Shown in pieces: positions 1-8,491 of a DNA stretch of 64,000 bases. The stretch is from NCBI GenBank assembly GCA_900316975.1, contig ONFA01000004.1:62001-126000 (forward strand). Reading direction: 5' to 3'. The position numbers and the translations under genes are program-made. The stretch comes from an uncultured Prevotellaceae bacterium. GTDB lineage: Bacteria; Bacteroidota; Bacteroidia; Bacteroidales; Bacteroidaceae. The notes below the pieces were generated by a model. It saw nothing but the letters and a program-made list of their open reading frames with translations. It did not search any database and had not been told where the DNA came from. Numbering within the stretch: the stretch's first letter is position 1; each line of letters starts with the position of its first letter.

Positions 1-181
1 CCAATATCACATCACCCACAGCCAACCGATCCACCTTCCCAAACACCAACTTGTCTCTTCCATCCTCGATAAAGGGACGCATACTATTGCCTCGCGCCAC
101 AATTGTGGCTTGATGCCCCTCCTCTATCAACTGCACCACCTGAGGAAGGAATATGCTATTATCGACAGCCAGCTTCTGCAT
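1..181 (-). CDS. S24/S26-family peptidase, N-terminal part (runs off window)
   Basis: The reading frame opens at an ATG at 181 and runs leftward to the window edge without a stop, giving about 60 residues. Residues 31-37 read GNSMRPF, the serine-containing box of S24/S26 peptidases (signal peptidase and LexA folds), with Ser33 as the expected nucleophile. The catalytic Lys or His would lie beyond the edge, so activity cannot be judged. It starts 25 nt after the kinase-like gene on the same strand and is probably its operon partner. In Bacteroidota such short S24/S26 proteins often sit beside HPr-kinase-like proteins in peptide export or modification clusters (family knowledge). The frame is open upstream to a TGA at 200-202, with no better start codon. 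Confidence 0.7.
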   Translation of the reverse strand, partial: MQKLAVDNSIFLPQVVQLIEEGHQATIVARGNSMRPFIEDGRDKLVFGKVDRLAVGDVIL

Positions 182-206
182 GAAATCAAGCTTTAATTCT
201 CAACAA

Positions 207-1100
207 TCAACTCTCACCCGACATTGCCCGATAACTCATCCATACGGCTTCCTCATTAGGCAAGTTTTCCAAAAAGAAAGTAGGCACCAGTTCCAGCAAT
301 CTGGTCACAGTGTCGCTCGTTCCCACATAGTCACGCCTGTCCCACTTCATCACCGAGCAAGAAGGCAGCAAGGACACAAAACCCTCCACCGCAGTCATGC
401 GATGTATCTTGTTATAGGGTGCCTGCTTCAGTTGCAGAAAACCACCAACAGGGGCCTCCACATTGCGATAGCAGGGAGTCTTTCCGCTCCAAGGAGAGCC
501 GAACACACGTGCCACCCCGTCCCCACACACCCTCACCACTGGATTGTCATCATTCATCAAGTCCGTGTCAGGGATATATTTCAACCACTTTTGCGTGTGG
601 GTGCTCTTGCCTGTTCCACTCACGCCAAGGCACAAATAACCTCGTCCATCCTTTCTGATGACCGAAGCATGCATCAGCACCGTCATCTTGTCAGCGCCCG
701 CAAAAGCATACATCATCATGACGGCATTGTTCAGCCCGAAATTGCGCATGGACTCATTACCATTCAGACACACATTGGCAAAGGAGAAATCAGCCTTGGC
801 TTCTATCAGACAGCATTGCCTTCCCATCACGTCACTCACCATTATCTGATAGGATCCATCTTCCAAGATATAAACTCCATGATTGTTTCCTCCACAGTCA
901 AACTGCCCAATCTCCTTACCCTTCTGCACCGGCCGCCAATTGTCATCCACATTCAGTTCGAAAAGCAGCGGCTCATCTGCAGCAGGAGTCTCATTCAACA
1001 GAAAAGGATCACTCGATGGCAGCAGAGCCCTCGTGTTCCTGTCATCACAAAAGTTCACACGGTAATTGTGTCGTCCCACCCGATAGTATATAGTCTCCAT
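207..1100 (-). CDS. HPr-kinase/PEPCK-like P-loop protein
   Basis: The protein has 297 residues and no signal peptide, so it is cytoplasmic. A Walker A loop GVSGTGKST lies at residues 159-167, an NDD acidic motif at about 183-185 could act as Walker B, and a GSPWSGK motif follows at about 201. This order fits the HPr kinase/PEP-carboxykinase-like fold. The true HPr kinase is a different, longer protein, and proteins of this short type are known as accessory kinases in lasso-peptide-like and related RiPP clusters. The phosphorylated substrate cannot be named. It lies 22 nt after the clostripain-family gene and 25 nt before the S24/S26 gene, so co-transcription is likely. Confident for fold, weak for role. 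Confidence 0.72.
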   Translation of the reverse strand: METIYYRVGRHNYRVNFCDDRNTRALLPSSDPFLLNETPAADEPLLFELNVDDNWRPVQKGKEIGQFDCGGNNHGVYILEDGSYQIMVSDVMGRQCCLIEAKADFSFANVCLNGNESMRNFGLNNAVMMMYAFAGADKMTVLMHASVIRKDGRGYLCLGVSGTGKSTHTQKWLKYIPDTDLMNDDNPVVRVCGDGVARVFGSPWSGKTPCYRNVEAPVGGFLQLKQAPYNKIHRMTAVEGFVSLLPSCSVMKWDRRDYVGTSDTVTRLLELVPTFFLENLPNEEAVWMSYRAMSGES

Positions 1101-1122
1101 ATTTTTTTATTTTATCAGTATT

Positions 1123-2430
1123 TCAATCCATCCACACGTCTTTTGCCCACGATGTCTGTGAATAGGCTTCGTTGAAGGACTTGAAAGTGCTTTCAAAAGT
1201 TCTGGAGGAATACTTCTCAAATGGAATAAACATGGACACGCCACAGCATTGGGCATCATCGACAGAAACCCTCCCCTTGGTGTAACTCGTGTACCATTGG
1301 TCAGTATGCAAGCAATCAATCACCTTGTCGGTCTTAGCCTTCCACTGAGCGTATTCCTCATCATTCAGCACCTGTAACATGATGCCCTGCATGTCCAGAA
1401 AGTCAGGATAATTGAAGGTCCATTTGCCGTAGCAGATGTAATTCAGCATATCAGACACGTCAAGTTTCAGCATCTCAGCCTTATGTGCAGCCACAACCGT
1501 CTTCATGTAGGCAACATAGTCATCCAACATGCCCATGTTGACAGAAGAGACAACAATGCCATAACTGGCGCGGTGGGGACCCTCGGCATATTCACGATAA
1601 TAGGCTTCGAGAATATGTTCATGGGGCCTGTCCTTTCGGAACATGGCTTTTGACATGGTTGTGTAATTAGCACCCAACAGAGGAATTTCAGCAGGCGAAG
1701 AAATCATATACTTAGCCGTATGCCGCAGTTCATACGCCACCTCAATGTTCTGCATCAAACAGGCATCGAACAGGATGAACTCCAGCATCGGTTTGCCCTC
1801 CAACGCCTTCACCATGTCAGCGACACTCATCTGATTGCCTGGCAAGTATTTATTGCTCGAGTTCATTCCATTATCCAGCCCAAACGACTTTCGTCTGACA
1901 GGCGCCCCCGTGTCGTAGTCCCCTCCATAAGAGGACGGGAGCCACCCCGAAGCATGCGACCACAACAGCAGCCCATAACTCTCAGCAGGGTAATGGCTCA
2001 CAGCATAGTCCATGAAAGCAGACAACCCCTCTGCCGTCGCTGAGTTCACTTCCCCGTCATACGTCACCACAGGCTTCAGGTCTGAGAAGGTAGTCCCCTC
2101 CGTCATCTTGTCCACCACATAAATGCGCGGCAATCTGAGATCATCCACATAGATGACCAGACGGTCGCCCACCTTCAGGGAGTCATTCTTCATGCCCACC
2201 AACATTTCATTCACATCTGACCACACGTTCGCACTCAGCGAATTCTCTGCCACCATATACACCATCACCGTGCGGCTGTCAGCATACGGCGAAACAAAAG
2301 AGGGCGTCTCGTCGTCATCGTCAGCGCAAGCAGAAAACGAACAAGTTGCAACAACGGGAAACAACATTGCTGCAACTATGCCACACATTCTGCACCATAC
2401 CGTCTGGAGAAACCTATTCACTTTTTTCAT
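1123..2430 (-). CDS. Clostripain-family (C11) cysteine peptidase, probable lipoprotein
   Basis: From the ATG at 2430 the product has 435 residues. The N-terminus is hydrophobic and ends in FSAC at Cys35, a borderline lipobox followed by an acidic DDDDE stretch, so surface anchoring is plausible. The catalytic pair of the clostripain family is visible: His159 in LLLWSHASGW and Cys224 in LFDACLMQN, after a YMVAENSL segment typical of the family. Clostripain relatives cut after Arg or Lys. A longer frame opens at 2568, but it would overlap the upstream gene by 155 nt and would bury the signal sequence. The ATG at 2430 leaves a 17-nt overlap, consistent with translational coupling. Confidence 0.85.
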   Translation of the reverse strand: MKKVNRFLQTVWCRMCGIVAAMLFPVVATCSFSACADDDDETPSFVSPYADSRTVMVYMVAENSLSANVWSDVNEMLVGMKNDSLKVGDRLVIYVDDLRLPRIYVVDKMTEGTTFSDLKPVVTYDGEVNSATAEGLSAFMDYAVSHYPAESYGLLLWSHASGWLPSSYGGDYDTGAPVRRKSFGLDNGMNSSNKYLPGNQMSVADMVKALEGKPMLEFILFDACLMQNIEVAYELRHTAKYMISSPAEIPLLGANYTTMSKAMFRKDRPHEHILEAYYREYAEGPHRASYGIVVSSVNMGMLDDYVAYMKTVVAAHKAEMLKLDVSDMLNYICYGKWTFNYPDFLDMQGIMLQVLNDEEYAQWKAKTDKVIDCLHTDQWYTSYTKGRVSVDDAQCCGVSMFIPFEKYSSRTFESTFKSFNEAYSQTSWAKDVWMD

Positions 2431-2845
2431 TGGCGACAGACTCCATGGGATGCTTAAAGCGGAACTCATCAACGGGCACAATCTTCGTGTAAGGATTGTC
2501 AAGATAGCGCTTCTTAATTTTGTAATACTTCTTTGAAATCTTCTTACGACTCTTCGAGAAGAACACACAAGTCGTCTGGTGGTCCTTCTTCAGCGTGCCC
2601 TCCATATACTCCTTCAACTGCAAACTAAACTCCGAACGAAACGGGAGGAATTTCGTTTTCTTAGCCAAATCAAAACTATCCACCTCGTTGATGGTGGTGA
2701 TGTAAACCACCGAATCCGTCAACTCTTGACTCACGCCAAAAAGATATACCCTTCCCGTGCCACGACCGTAAGCTGACGGTTTCCGTTTCGCCACCGACGA
2801 CAACGCCAGCACCAACAAGACTGCAACTAACAGTACTTTTCTCAT
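2414..2845 (-). CDS. Small secreted protein of unknown function
   Basis: The product is about 143 residues starting at MRKVLLVAVLLVLALSS, a clear signal peptide ending near residue 18-20. The mature part is basic, with a Lys-rich stretch (KSRKKISKKYYKIKKR), and shows no motif I recognise. ATGs at 2848 and 2854 are alternatives. A GTG at 2893 is unlikely because the TATATTTG promoter box at 2862-2869 would fall inside the gene. It is first in the operon with the clostripain-family peptidase, which it overlaps by 17 nt. It might be a substrate or partner of that peptidase, but this is speculation. Confidence 0.6.
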   Translation of the reverse strand: MRKVLLVAVLLVLALSSVAKRKPSAYGRGTGRVYLFGVSQELTDSVVYITTINEVDSFDLAKKTKFLPFRSEFSLQLKEYMEGTLKKDHQTTCVFFSKSRKKISKKYYKIKKRYLDNPYTKIVPVDEFRFKHPMESVANEKSE

Positions 2846-2861
2846 CATTTCCATCTTGCCA

Positions 2862-2869
2862 CAAATATA
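2862..2869 (-). promoter_or_regulatory. Promoter box TATATTTG for the small secreted protein operon
   Basis: On the minus strand this is TATATTTG, a match to the Bacteroidota TAnnTTTG box. It lies only 16 nt before the ATG at 2845, so the mRNA leader would be very short. No good TTTG element is seen upstream. Confidence 0.6.
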
Positions 2870-2902
2870 CACATAAAAAAGCCCACCACACACAGGGGCA
2901 GA

Positions 2903-3772
2903 TTATCCCAAATAAGTCTTCAGCAGGCGGCTCTTTGACTGAGAGCGCAATCGTCTGATAGCCTTCTCCTTAATTTGTCGTACACGTTCACGAGTCAGAT
3001 TGAAGCGGTCGCCAATCTCCTCCAAAGTTTTCTCAGGCTCGCCCAGTCCAAAAAACATCTTGATGATTTCCTTCTCACGAGTAGTCAACGTGTCGAGCGC
3101 ACGCTCAATCTCCTTCTGCAAAGACTCCGTCACCAAAGTGCGGTCAGCCGATGGAGAGTCGGGATTGGAGAGAATGTCCAGCAGACTGTTGTCCTCACCC
3201 TCCACAAACGGAGCATCCACACTGATGTGGCGACCGCTCACCTTCATGGTGTCAGCCACCTTGTCGACCGGAAGATCCAGTTGAGCAGCCAACTCTTCCG
3301 GTGAAGGACGACGCTCATTCTCCTGCTCAAACTTCGAAAACGCTTTGCCAATCTTGTTGAGCGACCCCACCTGGTTGAGCGGCAGGCGCACAATGCGGCT
3401 CTGTTCAGCCAGCGCCTGCAAGATGGACTGGCGAATCCACCACACGGCATAGGAGATAAACTTGAAGCCACGCGTTTCGTCAAACTTCTCGGCAGCCTTG
3501 ATCAAGCCCAGATTGCCCTCATTGATAAGGTCGGGCAGACTCAAGCCCTGATTCTGATACTGCTTAGCCACCGAAACGACAAAACGAAGGTTCGCCCTCG
3601 TCAGTTTCTCCAAGGCCTTTCTGCCCTCGACACCTCCCTTGCGAATCTTCGCAGCCAATTCTACCTCTTCCTCTACAGTGATTAACTCCTCACGACCAAT
3701 TTCCTGCAAGTACTTATCCAACGAAGCACTCTCACGGTTCGTGATTGACTTGGTAATTTTTAATTGTCTCAT
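2903..3772 (-). CDS. rpoD: Primary RNA polymerase sigma factor (sigma-70/RpoD)
   Basis: The product has 289 residues, the short form typical of the Bacteroidota primary sigma factor, which lacks an extended region 1.1. Region 1.2 is at the N-terminus ([15 protein letters not shown]), region 2 includes [17 protein letters not shown] (promoter melting and -10-type recognition), region 3 is in the middle, and region 4 ends with [16 protein letters not shown], the DNA-binding helix-turn-helix. This protein is expected to read the TAnnTTTG boxes found throughout the window. The gene is monocistronic, with its own near-perfect promoter at 3795-3826. Confidence 0.97.
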   Translation of the reverse strand: MRQLKITKSITNRESASLDKYLQEIGREELITVEEEVELAAKIRKGGVEGRKALEKLTRANLRFVVSVAKQYQNQGLSLPDLINEGNLGLIKAAEKFDETRGFKFISYAVWWIRQSILQALAEQSRIVRLPLNQVGSLNKIGKAFSKFEQENERRPSPEELAAQLDLPVDKVADTMKVSGRHISVDAPFVEGEDNSLLDILSNPDSPSADRTLVTESLQKEIERALDTLTTREKEIIKMFFGLGEPEKTLEEIGDRFNLTRERVRQIKEKAIRRLRSQSKSRLLKTYLG

Positions 3773-3794
3773 ACTTTACGCGTAAAAAAGCATG

Positions 3795-3826
3795 CAAATA
3801 TAGAGCATTTTCTTCTAAAATTCAAA
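3795..3826 (-). promoter_or_regulatory. rpoD promoter (TTTG-N20-... N19/20 type, TATATTTG)
   Basis: On the minus strand TTTG (3823-3826) is followed after about 20 nt by TATATTTG (3795-3802), which fits the Bacteroidota consensus. The start codon is 22 nt downstream of the box. Confidence 0.8.
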
Positions 3827-3906
3827 TCTTTCACATAATTTATGACTGACGACAGGCTTTTTTCGCACAGGCATCATGAAAACCATGCCATGCCATAGCA
3901 GTTGTC

Positions 3907-4827
3907 CTATTTCAGTAGGCTGGTGAAAGCCACGGGGCAAGGTGTCTCAAATTTAAGCACTTCACCTGTGATAGGATGACGGAAAGCAAGACGATAAGCA
4001 TGGAGACAGAAACGCCCGACAGGGTTGCTGCGGTCACCATAAACCTCAACGGTACTGCCATATTTGTGGTCGCCAACAATGGGATGATGCAGGTCACTCA
4101 TGTGTACACGAATTTGGTTCTTCCTGCCAGTTTCAAGTTTCAATTCCACCAGCGAATAGCCATTTCTGCGCTGAAGGGTCTGATAGTGAGTGACGGCTTG
4201 TTTTCCCCCATTATCATAGGGCGATGAATAGGAAATAAACAAACGATTTTCGCTGAGCCAAGATGTGACAGTGCCCTTGTCCTTCTCCATCTCTCCCTGC
4301 ACAACTGCAACATATCGACGGTCAGTCACGATGTCCTGCCAGTTGTCTGTGAAAAACTTCTGAATGTCACGACGTTTCGCAAAAAGGAGAAGTCCAGATG
4401 TGCCTCGATCAAGACGATGGATGGTATGAACGGAAAAAGTTTTGTTCTGACGTTTCACATACTCATCAAGAATAGCCTTCACATTCTCATGGCGATCACC
4501 TGCAATTGCATTGGTCAGGATTCCCTCCTTCTTCTCCACCACCAGCAAAAAAGCATCCTCATACACAATGCGTACCCATTTATTGGCGAAAGCATGCTTG
4601 TGACGATTCTTTGCCACCTGAACCAACTGCCCGGGCTTGAGGGGATGGTTGTACTGCGTAGTGATTTCCTTATCCACATATACCATTCGTTGGCTCAAGT
4701 ACTCTTTAGCCTTCGTGCGGGAAATCCCTGAAATCGTAGTCATGAGGAACTGCATCAGTTCCGTCGGCTCTTTCACCATGTAGGTGGTGTAGTGATTGGC
4801 TGCTTTATAGTCTGAATACGTGCTCAT
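3907..4827 (-). CDS. RluA-family 23S rRNA/tRNA pseudouridine synthase
   Basis: The product is 306 residues from the ATG at 4827. An N-terminal S4-like RNA-binding part (residues about 25-85) precedes the catalytic domain, which carries the RluA signature HRLDRGTSG with the catalytic Asp. Later motifs such as LETGRKNQIRVHM and GDHKYG are also typical. It converts specific uridines in rRNA or tRNA to pseudouridine. Which position cannot be told from sequence alone, because several RluA paralogues exist per genome. An in-frame ATG at 4872 would add 15 residues, but the S4-domain start argues for 4827. Confidence 0.9.
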   Translation of the reverse strand: MSTYSDYKAANHYTTYMVKEPTELMQFLMTTISGISRTKAKEYLSQRMVYVDKEITTQYNHPLKPGQLVQVAKNRHKHAFANKWVRIVYEDAFLLVVEKKEGILTNAIAGDRHENVKAILDEYVKRQNKTFSVHTIHRLDRGTSGLLLFAKRRDIQKFFTDNWQDIVTDRRYVAVVQGEMEKDKGTVTSWLSENRLFISYSSPYDNGGKQAVTHYQTLQRRNGYSLVELKLETGRKNQIRVHMSDLHHPIVGDHKYGSTVEVYGDRSNPVGRFCLHAYRLAFRHPITGEVLKFETPCPVAFTSLLK

Positions 4828-4941
4828 TTTGTCAATTATTTGAAGTTTGATTTCGTCGCTAAAGGTTCGCAAAAGCTCAACTTCTTTGGAGCGAAAGGAG
4901 ATAGAAGAGTGAAAGCCAAATGTGATGCTGGTGTCAGATTA

Positions 4942-4962
4942 TCATTTGTCATTTATCATTTA
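4942..4962. repeat. Heptanucleotide repeat, three TCATTTR units
   Basis: TCATTTG, TCATTTA and TCATTTA follow one another exactly. The last unit overlaps the rlmD stop codon at 4960-4962. The same heptamer recurs at 33357-33384. Confidence 0.8.
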
Positions 4963-6402
4963 CTCGGAGAGGACTCTTCTTTCCAGCAATACGACATTCT
5001 CTACATGTTGAGTGTGAGGGAACATATCAACAGGCTGAATTTTAGTCACCCGATAGTCCGAGTCTAATAGTTGAAGGTCACGTGCTTGAGTGGCTGGATT
5101 GCAACTGACATAGACAATACGCTTGGGGGCAGCAAACAGAATTGTGTCAATCACATCATGATGCATTCCTGCACGTGGAGGGTCTGTGATGATGACATCT
5201 GGACGCCCATGCTCCTCTATGAAGTCTTTATTCAAAATGTCCTTCATGTCACCTGCATAGAACAGCGTGTTAGTGATGCCATTGATTTCTGAGTTCACCT
5301 TGGCATCCTCAATAGCCTCGGGTACATACTCGATACCGATGACTTGGCGCGCGTGATGCGCCACAAAGTTGGCGATGGTGCCAGTGCCCGTGTACAGGTC
5401 ATACACCAACTCCTTATCCGTCAATCCTGCAAAACTCCGCGCCACTTTGTATAGTTCATACGCCTGTTCCGTGTTTGTCTGATAGAACGACTTCGGTCCC
5501 ACCTTGAAGCGCAAATCTTCCATTTGTTCATAGATATGATCCTTGCCTTTCACTACATGAATTTCTTGATCGCCAAACGTGTCGTTAGCCTTGTGATTAT
5601 CAACGTAAAGTAGCGAGGTGATTTGAGGAAAGGTTTCACTCAAATGCTGCATCAAATCATCCGCCATTTTCTGCTCATCAGATGACTCAATTCGGAACTG
5701 CACCAAGAACATCAGTTCACCCGTATTGCTGGTGCGAATCATCAGTGAACGAAGCAGTCCCCTATTCTCTTTCAAGTCATAAAATTCAAGTCCTTTCTCA
5801 AGGGCATACTCACGGATGTCATTACGAATCTGATTGTTAACATCATCCATCAGATGACACTCCTTGATGTCCAAAATCTTGTCAAACGCTCCCGTGATAT
5901 GGAAACCCACGGCCGGGCCGCGCATCGGACGATTCTCGTCATCTGGCCAAGCCACCTCATCCTCAGTCAGCCAACGCTTGCTGCTGAAGCCAAACTCCAA
6001 CTTGTTTCGGTAGCCATAAATCTTTTTGCTGCCCAAAATCGGCATAAACTCAGGCAGTTCCACCTTCCCAATACGGGTCAGGTTGTCATACACCTGCTGT
6101 TGTTTCGCCTTCAACTGCTCCTCATATTGGAGACACTGCCACTTACATCCTCCACACACACCATAGTGCTTGCATTTAGGTATGGTGCGCAAAGGAGAAT
6201 ACTCGTGGAACTTCACAGCCACAGCCTCCATATAGGAGTTCTTTTTCTTCTTTACTTGTAAGTCCACCACATCGCCAGGAACCACAAAGGGCACGAACAC
6301 CACCTTGTCGTCCACCCTTGCCAAAGCCTTGCCTTCAGCAGCACAAGCCGTGATAGTCACATGTTCCAACACTGGGAGCTGTTTTTTCTTATTACGAGCC
6401 AT
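4960..6402 (-). CDS. rlmD: 23S rRNA (uracil-C5)-methyltransferase, RlmD/TrmA family
   Basis: The product has 480 residues. A TRAM-like RNA-binding domain occupies about residues 10-70. It is followed by the four-cysteine iron-sulfur motif CKHYGVCGGCKWQC and then a SAM-dependent methyltransferase domain with DLYTGTGTIA (SAM loop), DPPRAGM, and VYVSCNPATQARDL holding the catalytic Cys. This order matches the RlmD/RumA-type methyltransferases that make m5U in 23S rRNA. Bacteroidota often have two such paralogues, so the exact uridine (747 or 1939) is uncertain. The gene is transcribed from a TAACTTTG box at 6422-6429. Confidence 0.92.
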   Translation of the reverse strand: MARNKKKQLPVLEHVTITACAAEGKALARVDDKVVFVPFVVPGDVVDLQVKKKKNSYMEAVAVKFHEYSPLRTIPKCKHYGVCGGCKWQCLQYEEQLKAKQQQVYDNLTRIGKVELPEFMPILGSKKIYGYRNKLEFGFSSKRWLTEDEVAWPDDENRPMRGPAVGFHITGAFDKILDIKECHLMDDVNNQIRNDIREYALEKGLEFYDLKENRGLLRSLMIRTSNTGELMFLVQFRIESSDEQKMADDLMQHLSETFPQITSLLYVDNHKANDTFGDQEIHVVKGKDHIYEQMEDLRFKVGPKSFYQTNTEQAYELYKVARSFAGLTDKELVYDLYTGTGTIANFVAHHARQVIGIEYVPEAIEDAKVNSEINGITNTLFYAGDMKDILNKDFIEEHGRPDVIITDPPRAGMHHDVIDTILFAAPKRIVYVSCNPATQARDLQLLDSDYRVTKIQPVDMFPHTQHVENVVLLERRVLSE

Positions 6403-6421
6403 AAAATCTACTTTTTCAGTG

Positions 6422-6429
6422 CAAAGTTA
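6422..6429 (-). promoter_or_regulatory. rlmD promoter box TAACTTTG
   Basis: The minus strand reads TAACTTTG, 19 nt before the rlmD ATG. It matches the TAnnTTTG consensus. Confidence 0.7.
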
Positions 6430-6597
6430 CGATTAAGTGAGGAAACCACAAAATAAATATACTCATTTCTGTTTAAGGAACAATCCCAATCCCGCATAAG
6501 GGCTTTTTTCAAAGGGTATATATTTTACATTTCTCTTGTTTTTTTCATTCCGTGCAATTATTTCTGAAGAAATAGTGTTTTGTCTTGGATTTTTCCC

Positions 6598-6605
6598 TAT
6601 ATTTG
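6598..6605 (+). promoter_or_regulatory. Promoter box TATATTTG for the oxidoreductase-esterase pair
   Basis: TATATTTG lies 56 nt before the ATG at 6662. A TTTG at 6579-6582 is 15 nt upstream, a little close for the usual 19-21 nt spacing. Confidence 0.65.
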
Positions 6606-6661
6606 CAACCGAAAACAAAAAAGAAAAACAAGGAACAACTTACAACCAAACTAATACGACA

Positions 6662-7177
6662 ATGAAAGTTTTAATTTTACAGGCTTCGCCACGTGCGAAT
6701 GGCAACACCGCTTGGATGGCGGAAGAGTATAAGAAGGCTGCCGAGGCAGCAGGTCATGAGGTGACACTGGTGAATGTGTCGAAGAAGAAGATTGCAGGCT
6801 GTTTGGCTTGCGAGTATTGTCACAACAAGGGCAATGGCGCCTGCGTCCAAAAGGACGACATGCAGGAACTATATCCTCTGATGGAAGATGTTGAGGCGCT
6901 GGTGCTAGCAGCTCCCATCTACTATTTCACACTCTGTGCCCAGATTCAGGCTCCTATCCAACGCATGTACTGCGTGAACAAACCTGCCAAGGTGAAGAAG
7001 ATGGCATTGCTTGTGTCTTCATACTCGCCAAATGTCTATGACGGTGCCACTGCTGAGTTCCGCGACATCTGCAACTACTGGAGCACCGAGAACGTGGGTG
7101 TCGTGACAGCCAAGATTGACGAACAGAAGACGGAGGAGACCAAGCAGAAGGTGGTTGCCTTGGCTGGCAAACTGTAA
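6662..7177 (+). CDS. Flavodoxin-like NAD(P)H-dependent oxidoreductase (iron-sulfur flavoprotein type)
   Basis: The product is 171 residues and opens with MKVLILQASPRANGNTAWMA, the FMN-phosphate-binding loop of the NADPH-dependent FMN reductase and flavodoxin-fold families. A cysteine cluster at CLACEYCHNKGNGAC (about residues 44-58) and the APIYYFTLCAQ segment are typical of the iron-sulfur-flavoprotein-like subgroup, and such proteins usually act as small cytoplasmic redox enzymes. The frame is open from 6536, but the earlier ATG overlaps the promoter box at 6598-6605, so the ATG at 6662 is chosen. The esterase gene starts 13 nt downstream. Confidence 0.88.
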   Translation: MKVLILQASPRANGNTAWMAEEYKKAAEAAGHEVTLVNVSKKKIAGCLACEYCHNKGNGACVQKDDMQELYPLMEDVEALVLAAPIYYFTLCAQIQAPIQRMYCVNKPAKVKKMALLVSSYSPNVYDGATAEFRDICNYWSTENVGVVTAKIDEQKTEETKQKVVALAGKL

Positions 7178-7190
7178 AATTTCAATTATT

Positions 7191-8363
7191 ATGAAGACTA
7201 TAAAAACGATAATGGCCGTCATGTTGGCGGCCATTTTCTGCAATCAAGCCGCAGCTCAAGGGTTTCGAGGGGAAAGTTTTCCCGATGGGTCTTACTCACC
7301 TGTAACCAATATTAACCGCACGTCATATCCGCGTGTATTATCAGACAACAGCGTTCTGTTTCGTGTGAATGCCCCACAGGCACAGGGTGTCCAGATTGAC
7401 TTAGGCGGTACCAAGTATGACATGCAGAAATCGGAGAGCGGTGCGTGGACACTTACCACCAAGCCACAAATTCCAGGATTTCATTATTATTCTCTGATTA
7501 TAGATGGTGTGTCAGTGGCAGACCCAGCCAGTCAAACTTTCTACGGATGCAGCCGTTGGTCAAGTGCAATAGAGATAAAGGAAACAGGAATGGATGATTT
7601 TGAAATACAAGAGGTGCCACATGGTGACGTGCGCACGGTGTATTATTATTCAAAGGTGGATGAATCATGGCGTCCTCTGATGGTTTACACCCCTGCGGGT
7701 TACGATGAAAGCAAACAGGAGTATCCTGTGGTCTATATCCAGCATGGAGGCGGTGAGGATCATCGCGGATGGATGGAACAGGGGCGTACTGCCCAAATCT
7801 TGGACAATCTGATTGCTAAAGGGAAGGCTGTCCCCATGATTGTGGTGAGTGCCAACAGCAATGTGCGGTCACGCAACGGAGGCACGGGTGGTGGTTACAG
7901 TTGGCAAGGGATGCAGACATTTCGCAGTGAACTGTTGGAGAATGTGCTTCCGTTTGTGGAGAATACTTACCGTGTTAAAAAAGACCGCAAGAACCGCGCC
8001 ATGTGCGGTCTGTCGATGGGCGGTGGACAATCCTTTTACATTGGATTGCGCGATCCAGAAGTGTTTGCTAATGTCGGTGTGTTCTCAACGGGTATGTTTG
8101 GCGGCATTTCAGGCGCATCGAATTTTGATCTGGAAAAAGAAGTTCCGGGAATGTTGACAGACACCAAGACATTCAATGAACAATTTGATGTATTTTTCTT
8201 GAGTTGTGGGGAGCAGGATCCACGAATTGAATACACGCGCAACATTGTAAAAAAGATGCGTAATGGTGGTGTGGATGTGCGTTTCAACTCCTACCCTGGT
8301 GATCACGAATGGCAAGTGTGGCGCAAGTCGTTACATGAATTCGCACAATATCTTTTCAAATAA
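7191..8363 (+). CDS. Secreted CE1-type esterase (feruloyl/acetyl-xylan esterase-like)
   Basis: The product is 390 residues with a signal peptide cut near residue 23 (CNQAAAQ). An E-set/CBM48-like domain (residues about 45-130) precedes an alpha/beta-hydrolase domain of the esterase-D type. The nucleophile motif GLSMGG is visible, as are YIQHGGGED (oxyanion region) and the C-terminal GDHEWQVWR with the catalytic His. This arrangement is that of the Prevotella CE1 esterases that release ferulic or acetyl groups from xylan. It is co-transcribed with the oxidoreductase and ends before a strong bidirectional terminator. Exact substrate is inferred. Confidence 0.87.
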   Translation: MKTIKTIMAVMLAAIFCNQAAAQGFRGESFPDGSYSPVTNINRTSYPRVLSDNSVLFRVNAPQAQGVQIDLGGTKYDMQKSESGAWTLTTKPQIPGFHYYSLIIDGVSVADPASQTFYGCSRWSSAIEIKETGMDDFEIQEVPHGDVRTVYYYSKVDESWRPLMVYTPAGYDESKQEYPVVYIQHGGGEDHRGWMEQGRTAQILDNLIAKGKAVPMIVVSANSNVRSRNGGTGGGYSWQGMQTFRSELLENVLPFVENTYRVKKDRKNRAMCGLSMGGGQSFYIGLRDPEVFANVGVFSTGMFGGISGASNFDLEKEVPGMLTDTKTFNEQFDVFFLSCGEQDPRIEYTRNIVKKMRNGGVDVRFNSYPGDHEWQVWRKSLHEFAQYLFK

Positions 8364-8380
8364 ATAGAAAGACATCTCAC

Positions 8381-8430
8381 AAAAAGCTGTGCCATAGCCC
8401 TTGTTCCAAAGGCTATGGCACAGCTTTTTA
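8381..8430. terminator. Bidirectional rho-independent terminator
   Basis: A perfect 19-bp stem (8381-8399 against 8411-8429) with an 11-nt loop begins with an A-run and ends with a T-run. It can therefore stop transcription of the esterase from the left and of tex from the right. Confidence 0.93.
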
Positions 8431-8491
8431 TTGCTGAATTATTCCAACTTAGCATTCTTTCACCCTACAGCATGTAACATTTCTCTTTTCA

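Noticed and set aside
153-1175. 340-residue plus-strand ORF opposite the kinase-like gene
   Set aside because: It is antisense to two well-supported genes and has no recognisable family or signal features.
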